Part shown: piece by piece, positions 50,138 to 58,751 of the stretch
Layout of the letters: each line of letters begins with the position of its first letter
Position numbering within the stretch: the stretch's first letter is position 1
Assembly (NCBI GenBank): GCA_964407165.1
Contig: CAYOUJ010000004.1
Span: 1-64,000, forward strand
Direction of reading: 5' to 3'
Length of the DNA stretch: 64,000 bases
Source of the DNA: CAZPKH01 sp964407165
GTDB lineage: Bacteria > Bacteroidota > Bacteroidia > Bacteroidales > Muribaculaceae
Notes under the pieces: generated by a model
What the model was told of the DNA's origin: nothing
Database searches by the model: none
Seen by the model: the letters and a program-made list of their open reading frames with translations, nothing else
Made by a program: the position numbers and the translations under genes

Positions 50138-50839
50138 TTATTTCAGCGTGCCGTCGTTGGCCTGCTTGACCATCTCCTCGTTGGCTACGAGGTAGATCTC
50201 GACGCGGCGGTTCTGCTCGCGACCGGCCTCGGTGTCGTTGGAGGCGATATAGTCCTGCATGGGGAATCCCTTGGCAGTGAGGCGGCTGGTGGCCACGCCC
50301 TGGTTGGCGAGGAACACCTTGACAGCGTCGGCACGGTTGGTGGCGACCTTCTCGTTGGCGCTCATCGAGCCGGTGTTGTCAGTGTAGCCGCAGACGTATA
50401 CGTCAGTCAGCGGGTTCTCCTTAAGGCTGGTGGCAAGCTCCTTGAGCTCGCTCTGGGCGGTGGCGTTGATGGTCCACTTGCCGGTGGGGAAGAGGATGCC
50501 GCCGGGGAAAGTTACCTTGATGGCCTCATAGCCGCTGGGGTCGGTAACGGTCTCCACGGAGGCGTTGGCGAGCTGGTTCTCAAGCTCCTTCTTCTGCTTG
50601 TCCATCTTGTTGCCGATGAGCACGCCTGCGCCTGCGCCGACTACTGCGCCTACGCCGGCGCCGATGGCAGCGCCCTTGCCGCCGCCGATGAGTGCGCCGA
50701 TACCGGCTCCGAGGGCGCCGCCGCCGCCGGTGCCGATCAGGCCGCCCTTGGCCGTGTTAGACATGCTGCTGCAGCCGGCGGAGCCGACCGTGAGAACGGC
50801 AGCGAGGACTGCCGAAACGATTACTTTCAGTGATTTCAT
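50138..50839 (-). CDS. OmpA-family lipoprotein with glycine-zipper segment
   Basis: 233 residues. Lipobox SAGCSS (Cys at 23), then a Gly/Ala-rich zipper (GGLIGTGGGGALGAGIGALI, AAIGAGVGAVVGAGAGVLIG), a short coiled coil, and a C-terminal OmpA/MotB peptidoglycan-binding domain (YVCGYTDNTGSMSANEKVAT then NRADAV, and REQNRRVEIYLVAN). Such YiaD/Pal-like proteins fix the outer membrane to the wall. It has its own promoter and terminator. The sequence is complete and shows nothing unusual. Confidence 0.93.
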   Translation of the reverse strand: MKSLKVIVSAVLAAVLTVGSAGCSSMSNTAKGGLIGTGGGGALGAGIGALIGGGKGAAIGAGVGAVVGAGAGVLIGNKMDKQKKELENQLANASVETVTDPSGYEAIKVTFPGGILFPTGKWTINATAQSELKELATSLKENPLTDVYVCGYTDNTGSMSANEKVATNRADAVKVFLANQGVATSRLTAKGFPMQDYIASNDTEAGREQNRRVEIYLVANEEMVKQANDGTLK

Positions 50840-50898
50840 CTCTGGTTTTATTTAGTTATGACTTGATTGTTAAACCAACTGTTTCGTTATTTAGTTTG

Positions 50899-50966
50899 CA
50901 AATTTAGCAATAATTTTCAATACGGAGAAAATTATTGGGAAATTTAGAAAATTTTGCCTAAGTTTG
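50899..50966. promoter_or_regulatory. Divergent -7 boxes for OmpA-family and DMT genes
   Basis: Minus-strand TAAATTTG (50899-50906) serves the OmpA gene. Plus-strand TAAGTTTG (50959-50966), with TTGG about 20 bp upstream, serves the DMT gene, whose ATG is at 50988. Confidence 0.6.
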
Positions 50967-50987
50967 CAGCAAGTTTAACCCTATTCC

Positions 50988-51911
50988 ATGAGAACGCATT
51001 CCGCCGCTGCGCGCAAGAAAAATACCAATCATCTGCTCATACACCTCGGCGTTATCTTTACGGTGATAGCCTGGGGCGGCTCATTTGTCATGTCGAAGGT
51101 GCTCCTCGACGCCGGCCTGGGCACCGCCGAGATCTACGCCTACCGCATCGCCATGGCCTACCTGCTGATGGCGCTGATCAGCCACAACCGCCTATGGGCG
51201 CGCAGCCTCAAAGACGAGTGCATGTTTCTGGTCATCGGCATGTGCGCCGGCTCGATATACTATATCGCTGAAAACGCGGCGCTTGAATATACCCTCGTCT
51301 CTAACGTCTCGCTCATAACCACCACCTCTCCCCTCTTAACCGTCCTCTTGCTGGGCATCATCTACAAGAACGAGCGCCCTCGCGCCGGCACCATCGTCGG
51401 CTCCGTCGTGGCCATCATCGGCGTCGGGCTCGTTATCTTCAACAGCTCGTTGGAGCTGAAGATGAACCCCTTAGGCGACTTCCTGGCGCTGATGGCCGCA
51501 GTCTCGTGGGCAATATACAGCATACTCGTGCGCACGCTCAACGCCACCTACGACGTCATGTTCATCACCCGCAAGATGTTCTTTTACGGCCTGATAACGA
51601 CGCTGCCGTTCATGCTGCTGCGCGGCGACGCCTTCAACGTCGAGCAGCTCTCGCAGCCCGTTGTCTGGGGCAACCTGTTGGCCCTCGGCATCGTCTGCTC
51701 GGTGATGGGCTTCCTCATCTTCAACGACGCCACCAAGCGCATCGGCGCCGTGACGGCCAACAATTACCTTTATTTCCAGCCTGTTGTCACCCTAATCCTG
51801 TCGGCCATCATTCTCGGCGAGGCCATCACGATAGTCGGCTGCACGGGGTGTTTCATGATATTGCTCGGCGTCTTTCTCAGCGACTACCTCGCCCGTCCGC
51901 GCCGCAAGTGA
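50988..51911 (+). CDS. DMT-superfamily (EamA) transporter
   Basis: 307 residues with ten membrane segments in two EamA repeats. The first is TVIAWGGSFVMSKVLLDAGL and the second PLGDFLALMAAVSWAIYSIL. The end of repeat 2 is YLYFQPVVTLILSAIILGEA, a typical drug/metabolite-transporter motif. Substrate is unknown; such proteins often export amino acids or metabolites. It is monocistronic, convergent with the membrane protein downstream, and only 13 bp separate the two stops. Confidence 0.92.
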   Translation: MRTHSAAARKKNTNHLLIHLGVIFTVIAWGGSFVMSKVLLDAGLGTAEIYAYRIAMAYLLMALISHNRLWARSLKDECMFLVIGMCAGSIYYIAENAALEYTLVSNVSLITTTSPLLTVLLLGIIYKNERPRAGTIVGSVVAIIGVGLVIFNSSLELKMNPLGDFLALMAAVSWAIYSILVRTLNATYDVMFITRKMFFYGLITTLPFMLLRGDAFNVEQLSQPVVWGNLLALGIVCSVMGFLIFNDATKRIGAVTANNYLYFQPVVTLILSAIILGEAITIVGCTGCFMILLGVFLSDYLARPRRK

Positions 51912-51924
51912 GCCAAGCGACCGG

Positions 51925-52899
51925 TTACTCGATATCCGTCTTGCCGACGCCGTCCGGGGTCTCGCTCTTTATACCGCCGGAACCCGTTCGAGTTCCGGAT
52001 TTGCCACTTACTTGGATATCGGGAAATCCCGCGTTACCGTAGTTGGGATCAAAGCCCCTCTCTTTAGCACTCCGAATAGAGCCTGTGGCCCCGGAGGCAG
52101 ACTTGCTCCCATTGCTCTTAGTGGCAGTCGACTTCGTGGCACTTTGCTTGGGCTTCTCCGGCTCTTTCGCCGTCTCAACAGCCGGCGCGGGGGCTGCCAC
52201 AGTGTCGACAACGACGGGCGCCACTGAGTCGGCAGGCTCCAATACCTCCTGCACCGGCGGCTCCGGCCGCGGGTCGTCGAGGCGTATGCCGTTGGCGTTC
52301 AGCGACAGATTGACTATCCACACCGCTATCAACAGCATCGTGAAGCATATAAACGTGGTGTAGGCCACCGGGTTATCCTTGATGCCCCAGCCGCGCTTGA
52401 GGCGCTTCCACTCGCGCACTCCGTCCGTCTTGACCATCAAGATCAAGCGAAGGATGGCTATCAACACAATGTATTGTATAACAATGATTGGTATGTCGTA
52501 AAAGGCTTCTAATAAGAGAACTACGACGTCATAGACCGCTATAGTTGCCGCGACGACATAGAAACCGACCTTGCGCTCGAGGAGCAACAGCATCACACCG
52601 AATATAATGGCCAATGGGAAAATGAATGTGGGGAACGGCCAAGTATTGGGTATGATAAAATTAAACGGCATGCGAAGGAGCCCGGTGTAAACATCCTGGT
52701 AATATCCGCCTATCAATGGCAGCCCTCTTAAAACGGGACTGATAAACAGGAGGCCGTAGAGCAGTAGGAGGGTGGTGTAGAGTTTGCCGGGGCCTTGCTC
52801 GCGGCGGTTGTACTGCCAGAGCGCCCAGAGCATGATGAGGATGACTACGGGGCTGAGCCACAGGAGCATGGGGAATAGGTGGAAAGTATGGGGTTGCAT
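51925..52899 (-). CDS. Six-span membrane protein, partner of the third kinase
   Basis: 324 residues. Six hydrophobic segments fall in about 1-215 (LFPMLLWLSPVVILIMLWAL, LYTTLLLLYGLLFISPVL, FPLAIIFGVMLLLLE, YVVAATIAVYDVVVLLLE, IVIQYIVLIAILRLILMV, YTTFICFTMLLIAVWIV). A soluble Pro/Ser/Lys-rich tail of about 105 residues follows, with AKEPEKPKQSATKSTATKSN and a Gly/Ser-rich end. I do not recognise the family. It starts 12 bp after the stop of the kinase gene, so the two are cotranscribed. The Ser/Thr-rich tail is a plausible kinase substrate if it lies in the cytoplasm, which is inference. Confidence 0.7.
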   Translation of the reverse strand: MQPHTFHLFPMLLWLSPVVILIMLWALWQYNRREQGPGKLYTTLLLLYGLLFISPVLRGLPLIGGYYQDVYTGLLRMPFNFIIPNTWPFPTFIFPLAIIFGVMLLLLERKVGFYVVAATIAVYDVVVLLLEAFYDIPIIVIQYIVLIAILRLILMVKTDGVREWKRLKRGWGIKDNPVAYTTFICFTMLLIAVWIVNLSLNANGIRLDDPRPEPPVQEVLEPADSVAPVVVDTVAAPAPAVETAKEPEKPKQSATKSTATKSNGSKSASGATGSIRSAKERGFDPNYGNAGFPDIQVSGKSGTRTGSGGIKSETPDGVGKTDIE

Positions 52900-52911
52900 G
52901 GTGGCCGTGGG

Positions 52912-54075
52912 CTAAATATGGTTGATGGTGAGCAGGGCGGTGATGACGAGATAGGCGGCGGAGGCGATGATGGCCCAGCGGACGATGCGCCCCTGGGTGC
53001 GCCGCGGCAGGTTGTAAAAGCGCTGTATGTAGTCAGGATTCTCCGGCTTGGCGCGCTCGCCGCGGATGGCGTCGGCGCCCTGCCCGGGCTTCGGGGCCAG
53101 GACGGTGGGGGTGCCTTCGTCGGGGCGCGAGGGCTCCGCCCCGATCCCGTCGGGGTGCGAGGGCGCCGCCCCGCTGTGGAGGTCGCTGACGAAGGCGGCG
53201 ACGGTGGGGATGCGGTCGAAGGCGCGGCTCTGCATGGCGTTGGCGACGGCCTTGAGGGTGGCCGTGGAGACGGAGCCACGCAGGGGCGCGAGCACGGCGG
53301 CAAGGTCGATGTCGACGGCCTTCGGTGGCACTTTTCCCGTCAGGCAGAAGAGGAGCGTGGCCCCGAGGGCATAGATGTCGGCGCGGGGAGAGAAGGAGGT
53401 GATGCCGGCGTACTGCTCCATGGGGGAGTAGCCGTGAGAGACGGCGGGGACGTTGAGCGAGGAGGTGGGGTTGCCCTCCTTGTCGTAGTGCTTGGCCAGG
53501 CCGAAGTCGATGAGCACCTGCCGTCCGCGGCCCTGGTCGTCGGCGACGAGCATGATGTTCTGGGGCTTGATGTCGAGGTGCGTCATGCTGTTGGCGTGGA
53601 GGTGCGCGACGCCGCCGAAGATGCCGCGGAGCAGGTCGAGGGCCTCGCGCTCGGGGAGCGGTCCGCGCTGCTTGACGTAGTCGGCGAGGGTGATGCCGTC
53701 GAGGTATTCCATGACGTAGTAGGCAGTGTTGTTGGCCTCGAACACCTCGTTGACTTTCACTATGTTGGGGTGCTGTATGTCGGCCTTGTTGAGGCGCGAG
53801 GCCTCGGCGAGGAAGTCGCGGCGCAGCCTTTCGACCTGGTCGGCGACGGGGTTTGAGAACTTGACGGTGGAGCTGTCGGAGTCGCGCTCGCACAGCGAGC
53901 TGACGAAGTGCTCCTTGATGGCCACCTTCACGGTGATGGGCAGATTGCCAAACATCACCTGCGTCGAGGCCAGGTAGGTGATGCCGAAGCCGCCGGCGCC
54001 CAGTGTGCGTTCAATCTTGTAGGCCGACCGCGGCGAGCGCACGACGGTGCCGGTCTTCAGTGCATAGTCAGTCAT
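52912..54075 (-). CDS. Membrane Ser/Thr protein kinase, no SUMF1 domain
   Basis: 387 residues from ATG 54075; reading further upstream would run through the leader RNA. Kinase domain 19-300: GAGGFGITY glycine loop, Lys54 in VAIKEH, HLDIKPQN with Asp168 and Asn173, DFG at 190-192. Like the other two it has His-Leu-Asp in place of HRD. Then comes a linker with two REP-like insertions (SGAAPSHPDG and GAEPSRPDE) and a single C-terminal membrane span (about 363-385) with no outer domain. It is transcribed with the six-span protein downstream. The target is unknown. Confidence 0.92.
   Translation of the reverse strand: MTDYALKTGTVVRSPRSAYKIERTLGAGGFGITYLASTQVMFGNLPITVKVAIKEHFVSSLCERDSDSSTVKFSNPVADQVERLRRDFLAEASRLNKADIQHPNIVKVNEVFEANNTAYYVMEYLDGITLADYVKQRGPLPEREALDLLRGIFGGVAHLHANSMTHLDIKPQNIMLVADDQGRGRQVLIDFGLAKHYDKEGNPTSSLNVPAVSHGYSPMEQYAGITSFSPRADIYALGATLLFCLTGKVPPKAVDIDLAAVLAPLRGSVSTATLKAVANAMQSRAFDRIPTVAAFVSDLHSGAAPSHPDGIGAEPSRPDEGTPTVLAPKPGQGADAIRGERAKPENPDYIQRFYNLPRRTQGRIVRWAIIASAAYLVITALLTINHI
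53120..53175 (-). repeat. Two adjacent REP-like GC elements in the third kinase gene
   Basis: Copies at 53120-53147 and 53149-53175 (CGGGGCGCGAGGGCTCCG and CGGGGTGCGAGGGCGCCG) encode GAEPSRPDE and SGAAPSHPDG in the linker after the kinase domain. Confidence 0.9.
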
Positions 54076-54176
54076 AATGACGCGGTTATTATAATTTTCT
54101 TCTCGCGAAAAGACAAAAGGACAAAAGAGATACTTATGTCTCTTCGTGCAATCTGCAGGCGGGTGTGTTGAAACAT

Positions 54177-54460
54177 AGAAGGGCTGCTGCCTGAACATTT
54201 TCAAGAGCAGCAGCCCTTTATAATGGCCACACCAAAGGGATGATGATGAAACTCCGAACGACAGGATTTGAGTGCCTGACCAATCTTTGTAATCCTCCGT
54301 GCCCACGCGGGGCAACCCTCGGAAGGGTGAGGCCCGCCATCGACAGGCCGGCGTGTCTCGGTATTTCACTTTTAATTGATGAGTTTCCCAATCTGCTTTG
54401 ATGTGGTGTTGGCATTAGCATCGTTGGTAAAACCGGGCGGCTCTCCGCCCCTCTGTTTTG
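54177..54460 (-). ncRNA. Structured leader or small RNA upstream of the third kinase
   Basis: From the promoter at 54467-54474 about 285 bp without a convincing gene follow, rich in possible stems. Reading the minus strand: GGGCGG-AGAG-CCGCCC just after the start, CACGC/GCGTG flanked by CCG/CGG enclosing GCCTGTCGATGGCGGGC and CCC-TTCCGA-GGG, and finally GGGCTGCTGC/GCAGCAGCCC at about 54178-54215. The kinase ATG is 100 bp further. It could be a cis-regulatory leader or a separate RNA ending at the last hairpin. I do not recognise a known riboswitch. Confidence 0.5.
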
Positions 54461-54466
54461 ATAACG

Positions 54467-54474
54467 CAAAGTTA
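54467..54474 (-). promoter_or_regulatory. -7 box upstream of the kinase leader
   Basis: Minus-strand TAACTTTG, nearly 400 bp before the kinase ATG, implying a long 5' leader. Confidence 0.55.
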
Positions 54475-54568
54475 CGCCTCTTAGTTTGATTATGCAAATT
54501 TTTGACCAAAAAAAATTGTAATATAACTGTCACCCCGGCGTTATTATAATAGTGGTGACCGAACACTT

Positions 54569-54596
54569 TACCCGATTATCCGGTTATCCGATTAAG
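54569..54596. repeat. Octamer-word repeat directly before the TPR gene
   Basis: CCCGATTA, TCCGGTTA, TCCGATTA in tandem end one base before the ATG region at 54597; they occupy the place of a ribosome-binding site. Confidence 0.8.
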
Positions 54597-55424
54597 ATGC
54601 GCTTACACCTTATTATAATTATAATATTAGCCCTCCTCTCCGCGCTCTCTGTCCGCGCCCAGAGCGAGGCCTACCTGCAGATGGTCGAGCAGGCCGACTC
54701 CGCCCTCGCCGCCGGCCGCTGGGGCGAAGCTGTCATGACCCTCGACCGCGCCATGCTGATGGAGCCGGAGAACCCCGGCAACATACTGCTGCTGAGCAAC
54801 AAAGGGGTAGCTCTCGCGGCCATGGGCAGCGACTCGCTGGCTATAGAGGCCCTCAACGAGGCTCACCGCCGCGCCCCCGTCAGCGTCACCGTGCTGCTCA
54901 ACCGCGGGCGCATAGAGGCCGCCTCGGGGCGCGTCATCGAGGCTTACCGCGACTTCTCGCAGGTGATAGAGCTTGACTCGACGCTGACCGACCCGCTGTT
55001 TTACCGCGCGCTGATAGCCATGCAGCTTGGCGACCTGGAGACCGCCGCTCGCGACCTCGACCGGATGGCGGAGCTGGCTCCTGACCTTCCGGACACGCAC
55101 CTGGGCCACGCCGCGTTCTACACCGCCATGGGGGAGCCGAGCGAGGCCATCAGCGAGTTTACCTGGCTGATAGACCGTGAGCCGACGGCGGGACTGTACA
55201 CCGAGCGCGCTTCGCTCTATCTCGAGCTTGACGAGCTGGCGGAGGCGTCGGCAGACATCGCCGAGGGGCTTGCCCTCGAACCCGACGACCCTGAGCTGTA
55301 CCTGCAGCGCGCCGTGCTCAACCGAAAGCGCTACCGGCCCGACGATGCCCGCGCCGACGTGCGCCGCGCTATGGAATTAGGCGTTCCCGCCGAGCGCATC
55401 CGCGCCCTCGGCTTGGATAAATAA
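54597..55424 (+). CDS. Exported TPR-repeat protein
   Basis: 275 residues. Signal peptide LHLIIIIILALLSALSVRAQ, then about seven tetratricopeptide-like repeats covering the rest (ADSALAAGRWGEAVMTLDRA, NKGVALAAMGSDSLAIEALN, NRGRIEAASGRVIEAYRDFS, YRALIAMQLGDLETAARDLD). TPR arrays bind other proteins; no catalytic domain is present. ATG 54597 is the first giving a signal peptide; an upstream GTG at 54552 would read through the octamer words. A family 10-like hydrolase gene follows at 37 bp, likely in the same transcript. Confidence 0.88.
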   Translation: MRLHLIIIIILALLSALSVRAQSEAYLQMVEQADSALAAGRWGEAVMTLDRAMLMEPENPGNILLLSNKGVALAAMGSDSLAIEALNEAHRRAPVSVTVLLNRGRIEAASGRVIEAYRDFSQVIELDSTLTDPLFYRALIAMQLGDLETAARDLDRMAELAPDLPDTHLGHAAFYTAMGEPSEAISEFTWLIDREPTAGLYTERASLYLELDELAEASADIAEGLALEPDDPELYLQRAVLNRKRYRPDDARADVRRAMELGVPAERIRALGLDK

Positions 55425-55461
55425 TTATAGGGAAACAAAACCAACGGATTGCAAAAAGACG

Positions 55462-57147
55462 ATGAGGCTGATAGTGAGCATATTGCTGTGTGTGGCGACG
55501 GCGCTGGGAGCGCTGTCGGCACCGCTGCGCGAGCTTCGCGGGGCGTGGGTGGCCACCTCGCTCGGCATCGACTGGCCACGGCGCGAGACTGACCCGGAGG
55601 CCCAGGTCGAAGCCCTGCGCACTATGCTCGACCGCCTGCAGAAGGCACACTTCAACACCGTCTTCGTGGAGATGCAGGGCCGCGGCGATGTGCTCTGGCC
55701 CTCGATACTGCAGCCGGCGTCGGAGGACGTGACGGGCAACGCCCGCATGCCCCTGGCCTACGACGTGGCGCAAGTGTTTATCGACGAGGCCCATGCACGC
55801 GGCATGGACGTCTATGCCGTGGTGTCGCCGCTCAACGTGGGCACACGCGGCGGTGCGCACCGTTACGCCGACAACCGCATCAAGCACATTCTGTCAGACC
55901 CTCCCGGGTGGGTCAGCCAATGGCACGGCGACTGGTACATCGACCCCGGCAACACCGACGCGCGGGAATACATCACCGATCTTTACACCGAGTTGGTAGC
56001 CGCCTATCCGTTTGACGGACTGGTGGTTGACGGCCTTTGCCTACCCTCCGCCGACTTCGACGACCGCGCCTCGTATGCCGACTACAACCACCGCCAGCAG
56101 ACGCTCGACGACTGGCGTCAGGACTGCCTTGACGACTTGGTCCGCGAGATACGCGACGTAATCGACACATACCGGCCCGAGATGCGGCTGCTGCTCACCG
56201 CCGAAGGGATGGAGACCTACGACGACGAGGGACGTCCGCGCCCGGCGCCCTCCGTGGTCACCCTGCTCGACGAGGAGGTGATCGACCTGGTGGTGCCCAA
56301 GCTATACGAGCGCGGCGGACGCGGATTCGCCCCCGCCCTCGACTCGTGGACCGGCGGCGACTACTCCACGCGCACCATAGTGGCCATAACCCCCGAGCGA
56401 GCAACCGACTTCCTGCGCAAGCCGGCCCCGGAGCCGGGGATGCAGATAGAGATGGCGCGACAGGCCGATGACAGCATCGCCGGCGTGGTGGTCTACCGCG
56501 TGTCGATGATAGCCGACACCGACCGCCCCGCGCCGCGCGCACAATATAAGAAGTTTAAAGACGACATTTTCATATACCCGGCTCACCAGCCGCTGCTCTC
56601 GACCCGTGACGTGACCACACCATATCCACCTGAGAACGTGCAGGCACACCGCAACGAAGACGGCCACTACGTCATCACCTGGGAGGAGTCCCCCACCGAC
56701 AGCCGAGGCACGCCCATAAAATATTATACTGTATATGTGGCCCGTCAGGGCGACGTCGACGTCACCGACATCCGCGGCGAGCTTATACACGCCGTCGAGG
56801 GCACTGAGGTGATCTACCCCAGCGCCGAGGAGGGTCTGGAGTTTGCCGTCACCGCCTTCGACGCCAACAATTATGAGAGCCGCCCGGCGCTAAGCAGCTC
56901 CACCGGCGACTATGGGTTGCAGGAGCGTGAGTATGTGTTTAACTATTACGCAGATGTGCTTACTATCAGCGGCCCGCGCGTCATCAGCCGCGTGGAGATA
57001 TACAACTCGTGGGGCAAGCGACTCAAGCACATTGTGGTCGGCGCCGAGGAGATGTCGGCCGACTGCGCCGACCTTCCAGGCGGGGTGTACATAGTCCACA
57101 CCGTCTATGCCGACGGCGCGACCCGCGTCAACAAATTTATAAAATGA
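55462..57147 (+). CDS. GHL10-type glycoside hydrolase-like exported protein
   Basis: 561 residues. After a signal peptide (LGALSA) a GHL10 (DUF187/YngK-like) barrel begins with LRELRGAWVATSLGIDWPRR and continues with AHFNTVFVEMQGRGDVLWPS, ARGMDVYAVVSPLNVGTR and PFDGLVVDGLCLPSADF. Around 385-480 lies a fibronectin III-like domain (PPENVQAHRNEDGHYVITWE). The C-terminus has VISRVEIYNSWGKRLKHIV and GGVYIVHTVYADG, resembling Bacteroidetes sorting tails. Related proteins act on cell-wall or exopolysaccharide sugars; the substrate is uncertain. A small stem-loop follows the stop. Confidence 0.87.
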   Translation: MRLIVSILLCVATALGALSAPLRELRGAWVATSLGIDWPRRETDPEAQVEALRTMLDRLQKAHFNTVFVEMQGRGDVLWPSILQPASEDVTGNARMPLAYDVAQVFIDEAHARGMDVYAVVSPLNVGTRGGAHRYADNRIKHILSDPPGWVSQWHGDWYIDPGNTDAREYITDLYTELVAAYPFDGLVVDGLCLPSADFDDRASYADYNHRQQTLDDWRQDCLDDLVREIRDVIDTYRPEMRLLLTAEGMETYDDEGRPRPAPSVVTLLDEEVIDLVVPKLYERGGRGFAPALDSWTGGDYSTRTIVAITPERATDFLRKPAPEPGMQIEMARQADDSIAGVVVYRVSMIADTDRPAPRAQYKKFKDDIFIYPAHQPLLSTRDVTTPYPPENVQAHRNEDGHYVITWEESPTDSRGTPIKYYTVYVARQGDVDVTDIRGELIHAVEGTEVIYPSAEEGLEFAVTAFDANNYESRPALSSSTGDYGLQEREYVFNYYADVLTISGPRVISRVEIYNSWGKRLKHIVVGAEEMSADCADLPGGVYIVHTVYADGATRVNKFIK

Positions 57148-57159
57148 TTTTTCGTTGAT

Positions 57160-57180
57160 CTGTCGATAATCTATCGACAG
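57160..57180. terminator. Hairpin between GHL10-type and MlaF-like genes
   Basis: Perfect CTGTCGATA-ATC-TATCGACAG; convergent genes end on both sides. Further TCGAT words at 57181-57198 overlap the MlaF-like stop. Confidence 0.75.
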
Positions 57181-57198
57181 GCTATCGATTTTGGTCGA

Positions 57199-57975
57199 TT
57201 AGCGCTCGATGTGCTCGTTGGCCTGCACGTAGTCTTTGAGCTCGCGGAAAAGGCGGGTGGCGAAGACGAAGTCGGTGAGCGCCTCGTTGGCTGTGCTGTA
57301 AATCTGACTCTTGTCGCCTACCCAGGCACGGTACCCCTTGTTGAGGAAAATAATGTTCTCGCCGATGCCGAGCACCGAGTTCATGTCGTGGGTGTTGATG
57401 ACCGTGGTGATGTTGTACTCGTGGGTGATGTCGCTGAGCAGCTCGTCAATGACTATCGAGGTCTTGGGATCGAGGCCCGAGTTGGGCTCGTCGCAGAAGA
57501 GGTATTTGGGGTTGAGTGCGATGGCGCGCGCGATGGCTACACGCTTTTGCATGCCGCCCGAGATCTCCGACGGATACTTGTCGCCCGCACCCTTGAGGTT
57601 GACGCGCTCGAGGCAGAACTCCGCCCGCTCCCGCATCTCGCCCTGGCTCCAGCGGGTGAACATGATCATGGGGAACATCACGTTGCCCAGCACCGTCTCA
57701 GAGTCAAACAGCGCCGATCCCTGGAACAGCATTCCGAGCTCCTGGCGTATCTCCTTGAGCTGGTGCTGGTCCATCTGCGTGATGTCGCGGCCGTCGTAGA
57801 GCACCTCGCCGCTGTCGGGCTTGATAAGGCCGATGATGGTCTTCATCATCACCGTCTTGCCCGAGCCGCTCTGGCCGATGATGAGGTTGGTCTTGCCCGT
57901 GTAAAACGTGGCCGACACGTCGTGGAGTATCGTCTTGCCGTCGAACGACTTGGTTATGTTTTTTACCTCTATCAT
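57199..57975 (-). CDS. ABC transporter ATPase, MlaF-like
   Basis: 258 residues. Walker A GQSGSGKTV near residue 35, Q-loop MLFQGSALFDSETV, signature ISGGMQKRVAIARAIALNPK, Walker B YLFCDEPNSGLDPKT and H-loop INTHDMNSV. ISGGMQKR and EPNSGLDP are typical of the Mla/MCE lipid-transport ATPases, which move phospholipids between membranes. It follows the permease gene by 6 bp. No MCE substrate-binding gene is in this operon; it may lie elsewhere. Confidence 0.92.
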   Translation of the reverse strand: MIEVKNITKSFDGKTILHDVSATFYTGKTNLIIGQSGSGKTVMMKTIIGLIKPDSGEVLYDGRDITQMDQHQLKEIRQELGMLFQGSALFDSETVLGNVMFPMIMFTRWSQGEMRERAEFCLERVNLKGAGDKYPSEISGGMQKRVAIARAIALNPKYLFCDEPNSGLDPKTSIVIDELLSDITHEYNITTVINTHDMNSVLGIGENIIFLNKGYRAWVGDKSQIYSTANEALTDFVFATRLFRELKDYVQANEHIER

Positions 57976-57981
57976 AAGCGT

Positions 57982-58731
57982 TTACTGGAGGAGGAGTTTG
58001 GTGAGGACGACGTCGAGCATGAGTATGAGGATGCTGCTGGCGACCACGGCGTTGGTGCTGGCCTTGCCCACCTCGAGGGCGCCGCCCTTGACGTAATAGC
58101 CATAGAACGAGGCGACAGAGGTGATGATGAACGAGAAGAAGAGGCTCTTGATGAGGCCGTACCATACATACCACTCGGTGAAGAGTGCCTGGATGCCGTA
58201 GACGTATTTAGAGACGGTGATGATGTCGGTGAACAGCGCCACGCAGTAGCCGCCAAACATGGCCGTGAAGATGCTGAAGGTGACAAGCACGGGGATGAAG
58301 AAGAGGAAAGCCACCACCTTGGGGAGCACGAGGTAATTGGCTGAGTTGACGCCCATTATGTCGAGCGCGTCGATCTGCTCTGTGACCCTCATGGTGCCGA
58401 TCTCGGAGGCGATGTTTGAGCCGACCTTGCCGGCGAGGATAAGGCAGAGGATGGAGTTGGAGAACTCCAGCAGCACGATGTCGCGCGTGGCCAGGCCCAC
58501 CGAGTAGGCCGGTATCAGGGGCGAGTTGACGTTGAGTTGCATCTGGATGGCGCACACTGCGCCGATGAACACCGAGATGACCATTACAAGCGGTATGGAG
58601 TCGATGCCGAGCTTAATTATCTCTGCCACAGTGCGCTTAAAAAACACGCGCCAGCGGTCGGGGATAGTCAGCACGCGACTCATGAACATGCAGTAGCGGC
58701 CGAATGTGGTCAGTGATGACGTCAGTATCAT
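57982..58731 (-). CDS. ABC transporter permease, MlaE-like
   Basis: 249 residues with five membrane segments. The MlaE family is marked by LGIDSIPLVMVISVFIGAVC, RDIVLLEFSNSILCLILAGK, VGSNIASEIGTMRVTEQIDA and LDIMGVNSANYLVLPKVVAF. It forms the inner-membrane channel for the ATPase encoded 6 bp downstream. I use ATG 58731: a TTG at 58758 would lie inside the -7 box of the promoter. It is divergent from udk, with which it shares a symmetrical promoter region. Confidence 0.92.
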   Translation of the reverse strand: MILTSSLTTFGRYCMFMSRVLTIPDRWRVFFKRTVAEIIKLGIDSIPLVMVISVFIGAVCAIQMQLNVNSPLIPAYSVGLATRDIVLLEFSNSILCLILAGKVGSNIASEIGTMRVTEQIDALDIMGVNSANYLVLPKVVAFLFFIPVLVTFSIFTAMFGGYCVALFTDIITVSKYVYGIQALFTEWYVWYGLIKSLFFSFIITSVASFYGYYVKGGALEVGKASTNAVVASSILILMLDVVLTKLLLQ

Positions 58732-58751
58732 TTTGGCTTTTTCTGTTTCAG

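Noticed and set aside
54075..54369. Longer start for the third kinase at 54369.
   Set aside because: The added 98 residues show no family similarity and cover the structured leader.
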